A stretch of DNA of 64,000 nt, taken from Echinococcus granulosus. Lineage: Eukaryota; Platyhelminthes; Cestoda; Cyclophyllidea; Taeniidae. The translations under genes and the position numbers were made by a program. The notes under the pieces were generated by a model, which worked only from the letters and a program-made list of their open reading frames with translations, ran no database searches and had not been told where the DNA came from. The stretch covers positions 504,717 to 568,716 of the forward strand of contig NW_020170419.1 in NCBI RefSeq assembly GCF_000524195.1, given 5' to 3'. Positions 1-14,448 of the stretch are shown here, piece after piece. The first letter of the stretch is position 1. The number at the start of each line of letters is the position of its first letter.

Positions 1-427
1 AAGGCGGATAGATGTCTTGGCACCCGACTCGCATCAATTTCTCTTAACTACAGATTTTTGTTATCGACTGGGTCCACCGTTCTCTCGGGAATATTAGTCT
101 TGTGCAAACTCCTGACAGGTTTTGTGTCGATCAAACGTTTCACGTGTTTGGTGAATGATCATGGCGTTAAATGACTGCTGTGACAAATGACCTGCGCAGC
201 CAAGGTCATCACTGTTGTACAGACGTACGGCTTTGAAGGGTTCATACCATTTAAATATCTCACTGCTAATTGGCTTTGAGTTCCATCACCGTGGCGTACT
301 GTGTTGGAAGAGCTGTGTATTCTGGTTTTAGGACTTTGTTGACGAGATACACCGTCATCATCACACGCTTTTGTATAATCGCACCACCACAATCAAATAA
401 ATTACCTCCCTCTTCCTTCTTCTCTAG

Positions 428-3400
428 TCGGAGTGCTTGCAGTCTGCACAAAAGGCATCGGAGAGTCAGGGAGCGTCGACTTCGTGTGCCTCATCGGCGG
501 CGGTGACACCAGCAACGCCAAGTCCCGATTTGGATGCAATGATGACGGGACGGACGGATGTAAGACAGTTGACGGGAGGACTATGGAGACCGCCGGTTAT
601 GCGGCCTTCGCCTCCACTACCACGACAGCAGCTGCACCATGCACCACCGGCTGTGATTACGTATGTGGAGAAACAGGCGCCAATTGATGAAAATAAAGAG
701 GCTGCGAGGACTGTGGTGAGCCAGCTTGCTTATTTGGGGACGGATATTTACTCTCTCGGGTTCCTTCTGTCCGTCAAGTTTCGGTTGATCCAATTATACA
801 TTCACCCATTCGTCCCATAATCGCTTCTCTTATTCCTGATCAATTCTTCCGTTTATTTTGGTTGCTAATTAATTTAACCTTTTATTTATTCTTCCCCTTA
901 TCTATCAATCTACTCTTTCGTCTTTTGCCGATTTTTCCGTTCTTCATTCTATCCAATCACTTCTTATCTGTCCATCTGTTCCTTTATCTGCCCATCTTCA
1001 AGGTCTTCAATCATCCCTTCATTCAATCCTCTTTTAATGCATCACTTGCTCCAGACACTACTCCCTACCCTAGTTGTCCGGTCATTTGTTTTTCGTACTT
1101 TCCCTCAATCTTTCAACTATTCGTTCACGCGTCCATTCCTCGTCTGTCCACTCATTCGCTCAATCCTTGGCCTGTCTCTTATCCATTAGACCATCTACTC
1201 ATTCTCATTTTGATTCACCTTCAAGCTTAATCCCTCCTGTTTATTATTTTTTGCTTGCTCATCTTCATACCTCCTAAAGTCTCTCCATTTATGAGGCGTT
1301 CCTCTGTAAATGTATGCATAAAATTTTGCCTCTGTGGTTTCTTTTATAACCCATATCAAGGGAGTTGGTAACTGGAACAGTACAGACGTTTTTATCATAG
1401 TCACGCACATCCGGCTTGAAAGTTACACTGACAAGAGCAGTTGACTGCCTGATTAAGTTTTCATTCTGCGTTATGTGTCCTCCTCTTTCTGTTTTGATAT
1501 TCATTCTTAGTACTCCCCTGGGTGTTGCATCCTTGCAAATGATCATCGCCACCGTTGTCTATTACTTTAAAACTGCATACGATTCCGAGACAAAGGCTAG
1601 TACGACCCTTTGATTCGCTCCCTTTCATGAGATTTTGGTAAATTTCTTACATTCGCCCAATGTGGAATTATTTATCTTTTAGGCTGGGACGCACCCCCGT
1701 AACTCTAACCTGGATACAATATGCGGATTATTTTAAAAAATTGGATTTTTATCAGTTCCTCCAAGGAGGCTGACAGCACTCTTGATGCCCATAGTTAAAA
1801 CCGTTTTCACCTTCCCGACGATTTCATCCATTTATCACCAATTTCATTAACTTTCGCCGTTTATCTAATATGATATGCGTTCCCATAGTTGCGGTTCAGT
1901 AAATTCTGAGGATTTGGTACTAAACAACTATAGGGGTTCACAAAGCGCCTAAAGAAGTGCCTTGTATCGCAGACTTCTGACTACTAGGGGTCAGTCGACA
2001 GCGAAAACACGTCGATTTTAGACTTGTGATTTGGCACACTATCCTGCAATGAAATATCTTTCTCCGTGTCTACTTACAAAGAAGTGAAATCCCATTAGCC
2101 AGAGTCTATCAAACAAACCATCAATTAGTGGTTGTCAAAGGGACTTTCTACTGCCTCCCATCTAATCGACACGTCATCAGTAGAGGTGTCGATAAAAAAG
2201 GCGACGCTTTCTTTCCCACGTTGTTTCCTTTTATCATCTCCTTGGTAAAGCTTTCTTTTTGGCTCCTCACTTAAGATGTCTTTCGCAATTGCCTCCATTT
2301 TAGATTGGGATTCTCACAAAGACCAAAAGTATTCAGGAGGCAATCGATCAACTCAAAGCAAGGGATCTTCTTTCTCGCCTAAATAGGGAGGTCATTCTAA
2401 AAAGCATTCTCCTTCTCTCTGATGGTAGGTCTTTTCTGATTACAAGCGTACTTTTATCTGACTGATTGTGGATAGTGTTTCAGCGCCTCATCCACTGTCA
2501 CCACACATAAGGACTCGCCTAATTGGCCTGAGAGCTTCTCTTTACCTTGTAGCTAGTTCATGTACCCGACCCCAAATAGAGCTGATTGCATCCTCGGTCT
2601 GCCCATAGGTTAGGTCACTTACATGACCTGCTTTTAGTTGATCGTTTATCAGGCGCGATCTCGCTAAGCATTGACAGCATTTGTCTAGGCCTTGAGACAT
2701 CTGTATTCACAATCACTCTCTATCTTGGTCTCAGATCAAGCTCCTCTCTCCTGAACCAGTCGAGATCTAGGGTTAGGATCAATTATAACAGTGAAGTCAC
2801 AAATCATCGACTTACCTTGTTTTGATGGATCGCATTGTACTCTCCGTTTCACAAGAGGAGGTCTTAAAATGTGGACTTTCTAAAGAATATTCAGACGATC
2901 GAGTTTGCCACGTGCACTCGCTTACACTCATTGATGTCACCAGCTATTCACTCTTTTCTGCATTGGACTCCACAATGATATTCATATCCATCGGTCTCAA
3001 ATGACGATGTTCTGCAAGTTGAGGGCAGATGAGGCCAGATTTGCATAATGTCAACTCCAGTTGGATTTGAGGTTTACGTCGCTTACCAGAAGCGAACTTC
3101 ACATTCCCACCACCCATTAACCTTTACTGACCGTGTATGTTTACCAAGTGGGATCCACACCATCGTTAGCCAAAATTACAATTTCACTTGTTTCTTCAAC
3201 GTCTCAACTCAACACGAAGTTTGGAATCACCTTCCAAAGGTAATTTCTCATCTCAAATCATTCACTCATTGTGCTTATGTTTGTTATCTTCCTACCGAGC
3301 ACATTTGCTCCATCCTCAACCTGCCTTGCATTGTTCCCACGGCAAAATTCGTGTGAAAGTATGAAGTATTTCTTTAACTTCCGGTTCTCACAAAAGAAAT

Positions 3401-6400
3401 ACTCTAAGGTGAGACCAGTGCTGGAGGTGCATAGATGGGAACTACTGAAGGGATGTCGTAAGCTAAAAAAAGGAGAGATTGAGAAAGTTGATTGTTTCTT
3501 GCTTATAGCCACCTCTACTATCTATTCTATGGATCGTCAGAGCAAGCACACGGCCTGCCAACTCGCCTCCCTCCTACAATACTCCCAGTCGCAACCACAA
3601 TCGGATCACATCATCACAGCTCTCGACTCCGCTTGGCCCCGAGTGCTCCAGTGCCTCAGCGCCGCTTCGCCCAAGACTGCGTTGGCTTTCCTGACCGCAC
3701 GACTCATCCTCACTGGCTGTCTGTCCCTAACTAGGGTGGCCGAACCCCTGTCTTCAGGGCGTCATCATCCTCTATTCTTGCTCATCCTCCAGCAGCTTGC
3801 GCAAATGGCTGCGTCAAGGGCGTCTCCAGGCCAGTTTCTTCGCATGCAAGATGAGGAAAATGAAAATAAGGCCTTTCAGCAAGTAGAGGATGGGGACTTT
3901 ATTCCCGAGGGTGTGACTCTTGCTGAAAGCTCAGTGGACAGGAGGGCACAGTTAGTGAAGATGTTTGCAGAGAGTAATGTGGTGCTTGAGAAGATGCTTC
4001 CAGGTAAGCGGCAGATTGCGGTGTCACCAAATCGCTCCGATACTGATTTTATTTCGACTCTAAATCGTGTTACTTTTTTCTCTGGTTGTCTTCTTCAACA
4101 TCACCGATTGAGTGCAGGTGATCATTACTTCTTTGTCAATAGTTGGTTGGGCATTGAAGTTGGTGTCTCATTTTCTAGTGACAGACTTTATCCATACTGG
4201 CTTCCATCACATTTTCTAATGAAAGATTTCATGGTTTCTCTTAATGATGCTACCATTTGCGACAAGTGAGTTTTATAAATCTCCTTGCTGAAGGGCTAAA
4301 CGCCCATTACAAACGTGTCCAGAAACAACCTCTTCTTAAAATACCACAAGGTCTAGTGGATCAGTCAAGTGGAAGTAAAGCCTATTCTTAGAACGCACCA
4401 AGATGGCCGCTGCTTCATACCACAAAAATTTTCCGTGATGTGAAAATGTGTACTTTAGGCTGACAATTAGGGGAAAGGAAGGTACTGCTTCACCCCGCCC
4501 TCTGTATTCTTTTAATTAGGCTTCTACAAGTCATGATTACTACATTCTCTTGGTATTAGACCATCATATAGCTGACAGCCATACAAAATCGACGAAATCT
4601 TTCCACTCCTTTTTTCCCTTTTCACATTTTATGCTACCGGATTAGGTGGCTAGAAGGGAAGCCCAATCACTTGTGCTCATATTTCTTTGTCAATTCCTTA
4701 GTGTACCATGACTCACGAGGGTAGCGAATGTACCACTTACAATTCAGCGTGTCTTGGAGACTTTGTCGGTCGTTCCACCATTCCCCACTCTTTTTATCCA
4801 ACGATCCTCTTTCTTCGTGCTTGTAGTTGTATCCGTCGGGACACCTGTGGGGCGCTGCGTTTGTTCCACCATTGTTGCAACGTGGCATCCTATCTGTATT
4901 GAACTTTAGACTAAAGAAAAAAGATACACGTTGGGTATAACTATTGACAAGTATGAATTTGTCCCTCATTTCCCCTCTTCCTTTTATACAATTCATGCTC
5001 GAATTTTTTAGCCACTTCAACTAAGGTGGTAAATCACGCCCAGCCTCCTATGATAAGAGTCAGCTTGTCAAGTTTACCAAGTCCCCATGATAATTAGGTA
5101 GGGAAGTTGGGAAAACTTTTTTTGAGTAAAAAAGGAGGCATTTTAAATTTGATCCTCCAGTGGGCTTTGTGATTGACCTGTCTTCAAGATGGTCACTTAA
5201 GTTATCCATATTTCCCTCACTATAATGCATTATTATCCTTCTCTTGCTTGGAATCTATGCTCTCTCCCCTAGAAGGAGATAATCTTGCTGCGTAAATCCG
5301 GCTCTTGCATGGGATTTTTTCCTTAGAAGGAGGCACCTGATAGAGCTTTTTTTTCTCGTTTCTGGAGGCCATAGACATACCCGTTTCTATTCCAACTGCT
5401 TGTTCGGTTTCTAATGTCCATTTGGCCTGTTTAATGTCAGGGAGAGGTGTTTGTCGTTACTGGGAGAAACCTGAGGAGAATGCGCAAGATGCGATTAGTG
5501 TGATGAGCAGTATCTCCCATCGCCTTCCACCCCAGTGTGTAAATCCTCCCACAGGTCAATTTTTTGTGGCATGTTTTGAGGTCATATATTGTAACGTGTT
5601 GATGGAAGTGGACTTTTTTTCACTGGCCGCTTTACTTACTTTCACTTAGTTTCACTTAGTCTTGCCTGTTTCTCGGGCAGAAGTTGGTCTTCCATATATC
5701 CTAGTTGTATTGCGTAGTGTAGAGTAGAGCTGTTCACCTCACAGTCAGTAACTGCGTCTACAACCCACCACCTTAGCACCGTGAAGTAGTCAGTTTTGGA
5801 CTAACCGGCGATAGCTACGTTTATTTGGTGTTGCGATGCAAGACTGTAAATATCGCTTTACATCACAGGTCAGTTAGTCAGTCAGTTTGAGAAAAATTGC
5901 CTCCCAAACTTGCGTTCTTAAAAGATACGCACGCGGAGAAGGTGAAGCTGGTTGGCATCTACCGACTATTGAATGTAGAACGTCATTCGCCCCGCTTCCA
6001 TCGTAACTTAGTGGCGATTTAGTAGCTTCCACAACTTAATCAGTTCTATCATGCAAATGCCAACAGCCTGCCTCGCCACTCACGCCAAATGCACCGTCAG
6101 CATCACCCTCGTGTGATATGTTCTTCGTCACTAGAGTCAAATGGACGGTTTCATTGCCACACCACACTATAGCTGTTCCAAATGCTATCCAACTTGTTTT
6201 ACCAGAGGCTTCTACAGTCATGAAATTGAGTTCAACTCGGTTTTTGCAAGGAAAACTGGGCCGAATCACCATCTATCTATCCATCCATCTCATCTGATTC
6301 AAGCGGCTAACCCACCGATTGCCGCATACAAACTATGACAAGCATCTTGCAAGCCCCCTTAGTTTACTACGTAGCACCGCAGTGGAATACGCTAATAACC

Positions 6401-8975
6401 GAGTAAACTTGTTCTGTCACCTGACAGCTGGTACTCTTGGCATTCTTGGCATGCTTCATCACGCAAAGAAAAAGGCGCAACAACGTGGATTTTCAATTTA
6501 ACTCTGGCCATGCCTAAATGTCAAAAGCATTTCGCAGCACTTTAATTTGTCTTTTCATTGTCATCTTTCCATCATCTAGCACTAATAAATTGCATTTGGC
6601 CTCTAAGCAGACATCATTGCTCAAAGACTGTAGTTACCTCTCTGTTTTGTTGACCGCCAATTGATTGACTCTGAGTTGGTTGGTTTTAAACTCTTCAAGT
6701 CCTGTTTTTTTTTTTCAGAGGGCAGCCAGTCACCGAAGCGGATGCTTGAACTCCTTCAAGAACGCGGTATTGACTTCTTCCTACCCTGCTTTCGCCTTGT
6801 TGTGGAGACTCTTTGTCCCCTCCTCACAAGTGGTGAGGATCTGCGTACCTTTGCTAACCACGTGCCTAGTCTCAAAGGTCACCTAAGTGCCGAGGTGGTG
6901 CACAGTCTCATGGGCGCCGCGTTTGAACGCGCTCGAGTGGCTGGATCTAGCGTCACGTCATCTACCGACAGGGATGAAGTCGAGGAGGCAGAGGCGGCTG
7001 AATGGTGTGCGATGATTGCGGAGGGTCATTTGCATAGATGTGTGCTACCAGAACGCCAGATGGACGTATTGCATGCGTTGCAAGTCTTTTGGAATGACAA
7101 GGGCAAACCAAAAGGTGCGAACCCAGTCTGTCTTTCAAATCGTTTTAATTCGCTTGGCCATTTCATATGGCTAGATCAGGGTAGACTGTGCTTCTGTGGG
7201 GGAGATCTGAGGTGGATTTCCATGCATACCCAGATGACTAACAGCATTGTGCGATCCAAGTACTATGACTGACAATGGGGTGTGATGATGCATTAGCGTT
7301 GCTATGCACACACTTTTTATTGATGACCATTTGAAATGCAAAAACGTTTGGAGTGACATACTTGTCATTCTTCCATGGTGCAATCCAATTTTTGCGTTTA
7401 AAAGTACATCCTCTTGTAGAACACGAAGTTACTGTGAAGCACAAGAGTTCGTAATTGTTGTGCAGAAGACAACCCGGAGGACAATGTGTTCGTTGCATCG
7501 AATACATCGTTGAAGTAACTAGTAAGGCATGAGCAAAGGTGGTCATGTGAATTTGTTGCACAGGAGGCGGCTTTACTAGTCGTTTTTGTGGATTTCGGTG
7601 TGAGTTACCCATCTCGTTTACTGCTATAGCCAAGAGTGGATGGCTGGCACATTGTAACGAGATTTTTGATCGTCTAATTTAGGTTCTCTGGAAAGTAAAG
7701 AAGTAGACCTATCACTTCTTGATTTTGACGCCACATCGAGAAGAAGATTTCCAATTTTGTGTTGTGAATTAACTTATCCCATGCCCAATTTTTTGGCTAA
7801 CTGCCTTAAGTTGGAGGTCCGTGCGAAAAACTCAACAACTTTTTTAACCAATCACCCTGAACAGCTTAATCCATCTGATTGGTCTACACCTAACTCCTGG
7901 TATTAAATCTTCGTGTTCCTCGTCTTCAATACACTTGGGCACAAGTCAGCCCTAATTGCTTCGTAGACAGTCAATTCCTTTTACTGAAGGCTTTCTCTTG
8001 GAGTATTTCATATAACTTGCTGGAAATTTTAGCAGATGGCCATTTATCGCCTCGGTGTCATTAAACTAACCCTCCTGGGCTCTATCTGAAGCTACTGTGG
8101 AACTCACAACTGGGATGTGAAATCAGGTCTTGTGCTTACTCCTGTTACAGGTTTTGTGTTGCGGTGCTTCCAAAACCTCTACGAGTTCGATTTGGTCGAG
8201 AAGGCGGCATTTCTGGCGTGGCGTGAAGAGGTGGACCAAAACTACCCGGCCAAGGGGCAAGCTCTGTTTGAGGTCAGTTGTCTGGATTACCAAAGTGCTA
8301 AAAATGGGAGACTTTGGGAGGGGTAAAATAATTTTTACTAATCATACTACCCTTTTGCGCCCCTCCGTCGTAGCATAGCACAGCAAAACTGACCTGTGGG
8401 AGGATTGTTGCTTTGTGTATTTTCTCAATTTCACTGTGCAGTGATTGACACCTTCCCTTGTCATCAAATAGGCCAGATGGACGTCAACTAGGACTAGTGA
8501 GTAAATGGACCAGAAGGCTCCATTCTTTCGCGTCGGCACTAGTCCTCATATTGCAAACCAGTTTGTAATCACAATATGCTCAATATTTTTCAGTAGTATA
8601 TATCATATCCAAATGTGGTTGCTTGGTCTTGGCTACTGTTGTGGAGTTTGGTAGTTTGAAGCTGTGGTTTTGCGAACGGCAGTCGGTTACTTCTGGACAA
8701 GGACAGGTCTGTGGCTTCGAGAGCATCCTCACGTCACTTTTTTTCCCTTTCACTCGATCTAGTTTCTTTTTTTGTGAAACTGCCTTTTGTTTTTCCTCTA
8801 GGTCATGCGATGGTTGCATTGGCTGGAAACAGTCGAGGACGTTGATGAATCCGACGACAACGCAGGTGGCAATGCCGGTGGACCTGAAATTGCGGCTCAA
8901 AGTGGAGGCACTGACAAGTCAACTGTTGACTACGTGAACGGTGGTGACAGTGCTGATGGTGTCGCCGACGCTTGA
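428..8975 (+). CDS. EIF4G2: eIF4G2/DAP5-like translation initiation factor, 3' part (MA3 and W2 domains)
   Basis: Non-canonical eIF4G-family scaffold that recruits eIF4A/eIF3 for cap-independent translation in the cytoplasm. Exons by splice site and phase: 428-715 (or from 443), 2304-2424, 3509-4003, 6719-7114, 8151-8272, 8802-8975 (stop), giving 531 codons in the window; the MIF4G part lies beyond the left edge. The second and third exons form the MA3 domain (SIQEAIDQLKARDLL, then SGRHHPLFLLILQQL and EKMLP), which lines up with the human DAP5 MA3 helices. The fourth to sixth exons form the W2 domain (KRMLELLQERGIDFFLP, AAFLAWREEVDQNYPAKGQA, WLHWLETVED), ending in an acidic, glycine-rich tail where human DAP5 has a short acidic tail. 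The W2 WLxWLET motif and the length after MA3 favour DAP5 over eIF4G1/3. All exon phases agree (0,1,1,1,0). The first exon is a proline-rich linker. The family is sure; exon starts at 428/443 are ambiguous. Confidence 0.9.
5441..5554 (+). CDS. possible cassette exon of the DAP5 gene
   Basis: An exon-like stretch inside the intron 4004-6718 of the DAP5-like gene. It has an acceptor (ttaatgtcag), an open frame of 37 full codons (GVCRYWEKPEENAQDAIS...) and a donor (acag/gtcaat). Its entry and exit phases are both 1, exactly what the flanking exons need, so it can be included or skipped without breaking the frame. Skipping it gives KMLPEGSQSPKRMLE, which aligns without a gap to vertebrate DAP5; inclusion would insert 38 residues between MA3 and W2. 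No homology supports it, so it may be chance. Confidence 0.3.
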
Positions 8976-9590
8976 GAAGGGAATCTGAACCCACATTCAC
9001 ACACATACACACATGGCTAAGTACTTCCCAACCGATTCTTTCACGTCTTGCTCTCTATTTATCAATTTCTGTGTCTATTGTCTCCAACTGTGTTATCTGT
9101 CTATGTACCTGTCTTGTTTTCTTCGATGATACCATTGTTGATTCGCTCATCTCTCCGCCTCTCCTTCCCCCCCCCCTGACATTCTCATTTAATTACCTAA
9201 ATGGTTTCCCGTAAATGTACCTTCTTTTCTTTTTTTAGCAGGAACGGTCAAGAATGATGCCTTTGGAGGTACCATTATGTGCACATGTCGGAGGGGAGGT
9301 CAAGAGACCAATTGTGTGTGGTACTGGCAGTGCGGCGCGTGGAAGGCGGTGTGATTTCCGCCTTCCCTTTGGCAGGTGCGTCTCCCATTGCGGTTACGCT
9401 TCCACTTCGACCGCCACAACGGGATGCGAATACATTGAAGGTTAATTGTGAGGCGGAGAGGTTAATTCTTTAGCGTTCTGATGGTCTCGGCATAACTGCC
9501 AAACGTGGGAGTGGAAGAATAGCCAAAATGATTTAAGTTCCTCCATTTTGGATCCGTTTTTTTCGCCTTTCTGTTGGTCGTCTGCGAGCC

Positions 9591-9596
9591 AATAAA
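9591..9596 (+). terminator. polyadenylation signal candidate for the DAP5-like gene
   Basis: A canonical AATAAA hexamer 616 bases after the stop codon at 8973-8975, with no recognised coding between. It would give a 3' UTR of roughly 0.6 kb. Position and sequence only; cleavage is not shown. Confidence 0.35.
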
Positions 9597-9599
9597 CTG

Positions 9600-12500
9600 T
9601 CTCTTCTCTAGTGACCAATTGAAAGAGAGTTTCAGGATCAATGGCAAATGAGCTGACAAATGGTTATTTGTGCGAGCACATCCATTGGTTAATTATAGAC
9701 CAATTGGGACGGTGAATATTTTTAGGTAATATATGCGACATGTGTAAACCGCTTTTTCTCTTAGCAAAAAGCATGCAATTTTATCCGCCACCACATAATC
9801 CTGTACTGAATGCGCACACATCGTTCTTCGTAGTGTTAGATACTAGAAATTCGCCCCTAAGAAGTACACTATGGCGACACTTCTGGCATGATCTTGTAAG
9901 TGATAGTTGATCACTAAGTGGTTTCGTGATGTGGGTAGAGGGCTGCGTGCAACCTTTCTTGCACTTCCAATAGAAAAACATTCTAAACTAATTACCAAAC
10001 TGGGAATGTTAAGTCACCGCGAAAGGAATGATCAAGTGCAACTTATGGGGTTTGTAGCATACTCCTTGGGTTCGCTCTCCCTCTCTCGTGGCTAAATTAC
10101 ACTTTCCCTTTTTCCCATTCGTGATTATGGTCTAAATTAACGTGCGCCCTTGACAGTGTGAACCTAGTCAAGATGCCAGCCTTGAACAATTGGGATTTGT
10201 CAAACTTCCCAAAAGTAAGAAGTCATACAATTTGCAGTTAGCTGTGTTAATATATTTTGCGGGATTTTCCACGCTGCCATCGCTGTGCGATTTAACAGTA
10301 CCTTCAACTGTAGGTGGGGCTCTTCTAGTGTCTTTGAATGATCCGCTTTTCAGACCTATTCTGTGTATTAAATAGATGCATTTCTGACCTAGCTTCATCT
10401 CAGAATTGAATTAAGGGGTAGTCGAGAATAAATAAACAATCAGGAGTTTTAAGCAGTCAACTTCCGCCCCAAAAATTTAACGAAATTATAACTACTTCGG
10501 TAAGTAAATTGTCAAACATCAAACCCACTAACGCTCCCTACCTACTGACGCCTGCTTGCGTTCCTTTTACCGCAAAATGTGTTCTCTTAGTAATTACAAA
10601 ATGCGCGACGGAAATGGTGACCTCACCAATCCTGTCTGGAGGTCAATTTGGTCATCATTGCCGCACCAAGAGAGGTCCATGCGCATTCGAAGGATGACGC
10701 GTCTATGTGGAAACGCCTTGGCAGGTAATGGGCTTTACTCACATAGAAAAATGACAGTTTGCTTGTAAATCATCCACCATAGTAGGTTTGTCCATTTAGT
10801 GGATTTTAGCTAAACACTCTTGATACGTAGACAGGCTGATATACTGAAAAGGCACCCCAAAGGGTAATCATGCAGTAGGAGGAGGCCTTCCTAATGGGCT
10901 AGGTGACTCCTGAGGTGGGTGGAGAATTAATGATTTTTCTGCTGAATGTATATCAAGCCTATTCAAGTGTTGCCTTTGGCTCATTCCTCTGCCTAACAGG
11001 ATGTCGACATCAGCTAATGCAACATTAACCTCACGCTAGTCATGCCGCAGTACCTGCTAAGGTCAAAGGAACCTGAAGTAACTTCCGTGTCACTGTTTGC
11101 TTTCTCTCTGTCGTTCCGACTAATATTTATGTAATTATTTACTCAGTCAGTCAGTCTTTCTAACCCGCCACAGAAGGCAGTAGCATTCAGTCTTCTCCCA
11201 TCACCTATTAAATTTTGTAGTAGAGATGAAGGAGTTGAGAAGGTCCCTTCTTAAATCAGGCCCTGATTTCTATTATCTCAGTAGTACTGTAACCATCTCC
11301 TCTTGACTATCAAAAAAGCACTTCCAAGTCCTAAAGTGATTCGAACTATCTCTCATCCACTTTACCGCGTATAGTAACTTGAAGTTGTTCCAATCTCCCT
11401 TTTGACAACTTTTCGTGTCATCAGGTGACAGAAAGGGGAGTACAAAAAAAATTTGTGAGATTTTGGGCTATCACTGAAAAGTATGTAATAAAGAAGACAG
11501 AGATGGGTAAGTGAGAGACTGCCGTATAAGCAACCCAATCACCGCGGGCATTTGACCTATACACTTAGCCACTTCATTTATGACTCACAGACGCGCCCCT
11601 ATTTGTGCGTCATCCAAACCAGGCCCCAGTGGAGTGGTTTCTTTCTCAAACAAATCAGTCACACAGTTTCATATCTCGACGTGAGAGGTAACGTGTTCCC
11701 TTCATCACATCCGCCTGTCTGTCAAATTTTTGTTTGAATTACGTTTTAGTGTTTTTTATATAGTTCACTGTAAATAATGGAGTTTTAAATGCCTTTTTTG
11801 AGTGGAAACTACTCCTACTAATTTAGTTTAAGTGTTAATCAAGGCGCCAAAATATAGTTGTGTATACTAATTTAACCGCGAAAATTAGCCAATCAGACGG
11901 CAGGACTGTTCCGCGTAATTTAAACCTTGACACAAAGCCAATAGAAAAATCGGCAGACTAGTTTTCCATTTCCACAAGCTTATTCTCGATTTACTTATAA
12001 CACTTCTGGTCTTATTTACCTAACTAGTAAACGATGCACCTCTAACCAAGACGCTAGCATTCCCTTTGGACCTTGGCAAGCATTAAGCGCCTCATCTGCG
12101 CAATTGTCACATCTGAAAGTGGCTCATCAATTAATTACAGCCTCAGTAGCCAGTTGTTAATGATGTACAAGGTGTAAGTAAATCTTGCTCTCTAAGTGGA
12201 TCTGCACCTCCACTGTATAAACCTAGGTAAGTGGTTGGCTTAATGCGCCAGATGAATGGCGAGGCTGGCTTTCGGCGCTGGCTTTGGTTGAGAATCCGAC
12301 ACTTGATCAGAGAAAAGGTCAAACTACTTTTTTATTATACTATTCCTAGTAAGGTCAGTGGCGTGTTTCTCTTGCTTTCGAGTGAGCCACAAAATGTCGC
12401 CATGCAGGAGAGCGTTCTACGGGGCATGCCTTAGGCTCTAGCCAATCAGGTGACGGAGGCGGCTAGTCACATCCCATCAGAACAAATCAGTACGAGGGTC

Positions 12501-14448
12501 AATGAATCCCTTTTTTGTCAAGTCATAATGTTTACTTAATCCAGGGTATTAGCAGTTTTTTCACCTCCAAAGCTTTAAAAGCTCCGTGATGGGACTAAAT
12601 GGGATGGGAAGGAGGAAGGGAGATAATGATTCACTCCAAACTCCGTTGGATCAAAAGCTTTTCTTGGAATTGGGCAATCTCACATCGAAAGCTCTTACTT
12701 CTCAGTGCCTTCCCTTGGCACTAAACTGGTTGATGTAGACATGCTATGAATAGTTTGGAGCTAGATGCCAGTGACATGATAAACGGAAGAGGAAGGCGGT
12801 GGGGCAGTCAAGGCTGTTTCTTACTTGGCTTCTGGAGATGAAGCCTCTCATAAAAGTAGCATTCAAGAAGTACAGCTCCCCTTTTTTGCTTTTTAAAAAA
12901 GGACAAAAATGGGCAGAAGAAGGCGGGCATTATAAAATAGTGATTTTTTAGGGCAGTCCTCTTCAAGCTAGGCCACGAGTTCGACGAGGCAGCTAAAGGC
13001 AGTTTTTGCATCACCGAGGCGCCTGTCTGACCATCTTTGGCCAACCATCGTGCAGCTACCGTCCGCTCGCAAGGACGCACTTACGCATGCACGTACGCAC
13101 AAGTGCGCGGTTGCGCTTGTCTGTCCCATTACCGCGTATTTCTAGCTGTGGTACGAGTTGCAGGAAGCGTTGTCCGAAAAAGTAGGCCTCGAAAAAAAAT
13201 CGGCCATCTTTTGTTCAAATTTTGCATCTAAGATATGGCTTACTGGAGTTAAGTAGTATTGTAACTGAGTCGCATTTGTGTGATAGGATTTGGCCATGAT
13301 CCTCCCCACCCGCGCCCTGACCTGTTAGCTGTTTGTCTGTAACTGTCCGACCCTTTAGGACATAAAGATGGCTTAAGTATCCTATTGGTGGCAGGAACAA
13401 ACAATCCGCTCGAAAGGAACAACAATCACGATTTCAAGGGCTATTATGATGCCAAAACATCGCAAACGAATGGCATCCGTGTTTGCTCTTGACAATCACC
13501 TCAATTTGACCAGCAATGCTGAAGTTTTGCTATCCGATTCGAAAAAAAAAAAATAAATAATCACTCTTTTAGTCATTGACAAGAGAAATTGGGGCCAAGA
13601 ATGCATTGAGAGGTTCCGTTTCGGACAAATTTTCCCGCTGTTAGCTGTCGTCATAAGGAATAGGTCAGCTGTAAAACCTCGATCAGTCTTTAATAGCACA
13701 GAATTAGTGGACACTTATGACACCGTAGCTGTAGCCTCCTCTACATCCGCAGGTTGTATCACTGACAGTGGGTAGGGGAAGGGGGTGAGGAGTGAAAAAA
13801 AGCATCCTACAACCTCGTAATAGCGAATTCAGAAGGAGTCTTATTCTGAACCCGCTGAATCACCATCCCGTGACTCATCATCCACCCAAATCAAACAAAT
13901 TTAGACCATTTTTAAATATTCAGGTCAGCCAACACACCCCCTTCGTCAAATGCCACACAAGAAGCATCACTTCAGACAAGAAACCACCTTAACCGGTTTT
14001 TAAACCGACTGTTACCTGACAGGCGTTGGCCACATCTATCCGAATCAATTCCGCTGAGGCTTTAGAATAGACAAAAAGGTAGTGCAGACCACGGGAAATA
14101 CGTTATTTTGATGCCTTTTACTGAAGTTTGGTGAAGAGGCTACAAGTTATGACTACGAATAGCATCGGAATTCAAAAGAAATTTTTTTGATATCCGCTTT
14201 TCCACCTATACAGTTAATCCGTCGTGCGTAGTTAGACTCTCGAGACTCCTAGTCATTTTTTAGGAAGACAGTGCCCCGAATTTATCCTCGCAACATGTCT
14301 ATCCACTTCAAAGTGGAGAAAAGGGCCGTAATTACCAGGTATCAAATGACAAAAAAGCGTCACGAGATTACCTACTTATAACTTATAAGTAGAGCATACA
14401 GTAGATCGACACTTTTTGTGTCAACTAAGGTAGCATAGAACGACATAA
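9600..14448. other. intergenic stretch with no supported gene
   Basis: Short ORFs occur on both strands (for example near 10.2 kb, 10.6 kb and 12.3 kb), but none has protein-like composition together with splice signals and none resembles a family I know. A small perfect hairpin (9-base arms, 3-base loop, 14372-14392) sits just downstream of the minus-strand gene that ends at 14449. I see no RNA gene or mobile element here. Confidence 0.5.

Noticed and set aside
1195..1552. Overlapping ORFs near 1.2-1.6 kb
   Set aside because: They lie in the DAP5 intron 716-2303 in pyrimidine-rich sequence with no conserved motif; exons 428-715 and 2304-2424 join in phase without them.
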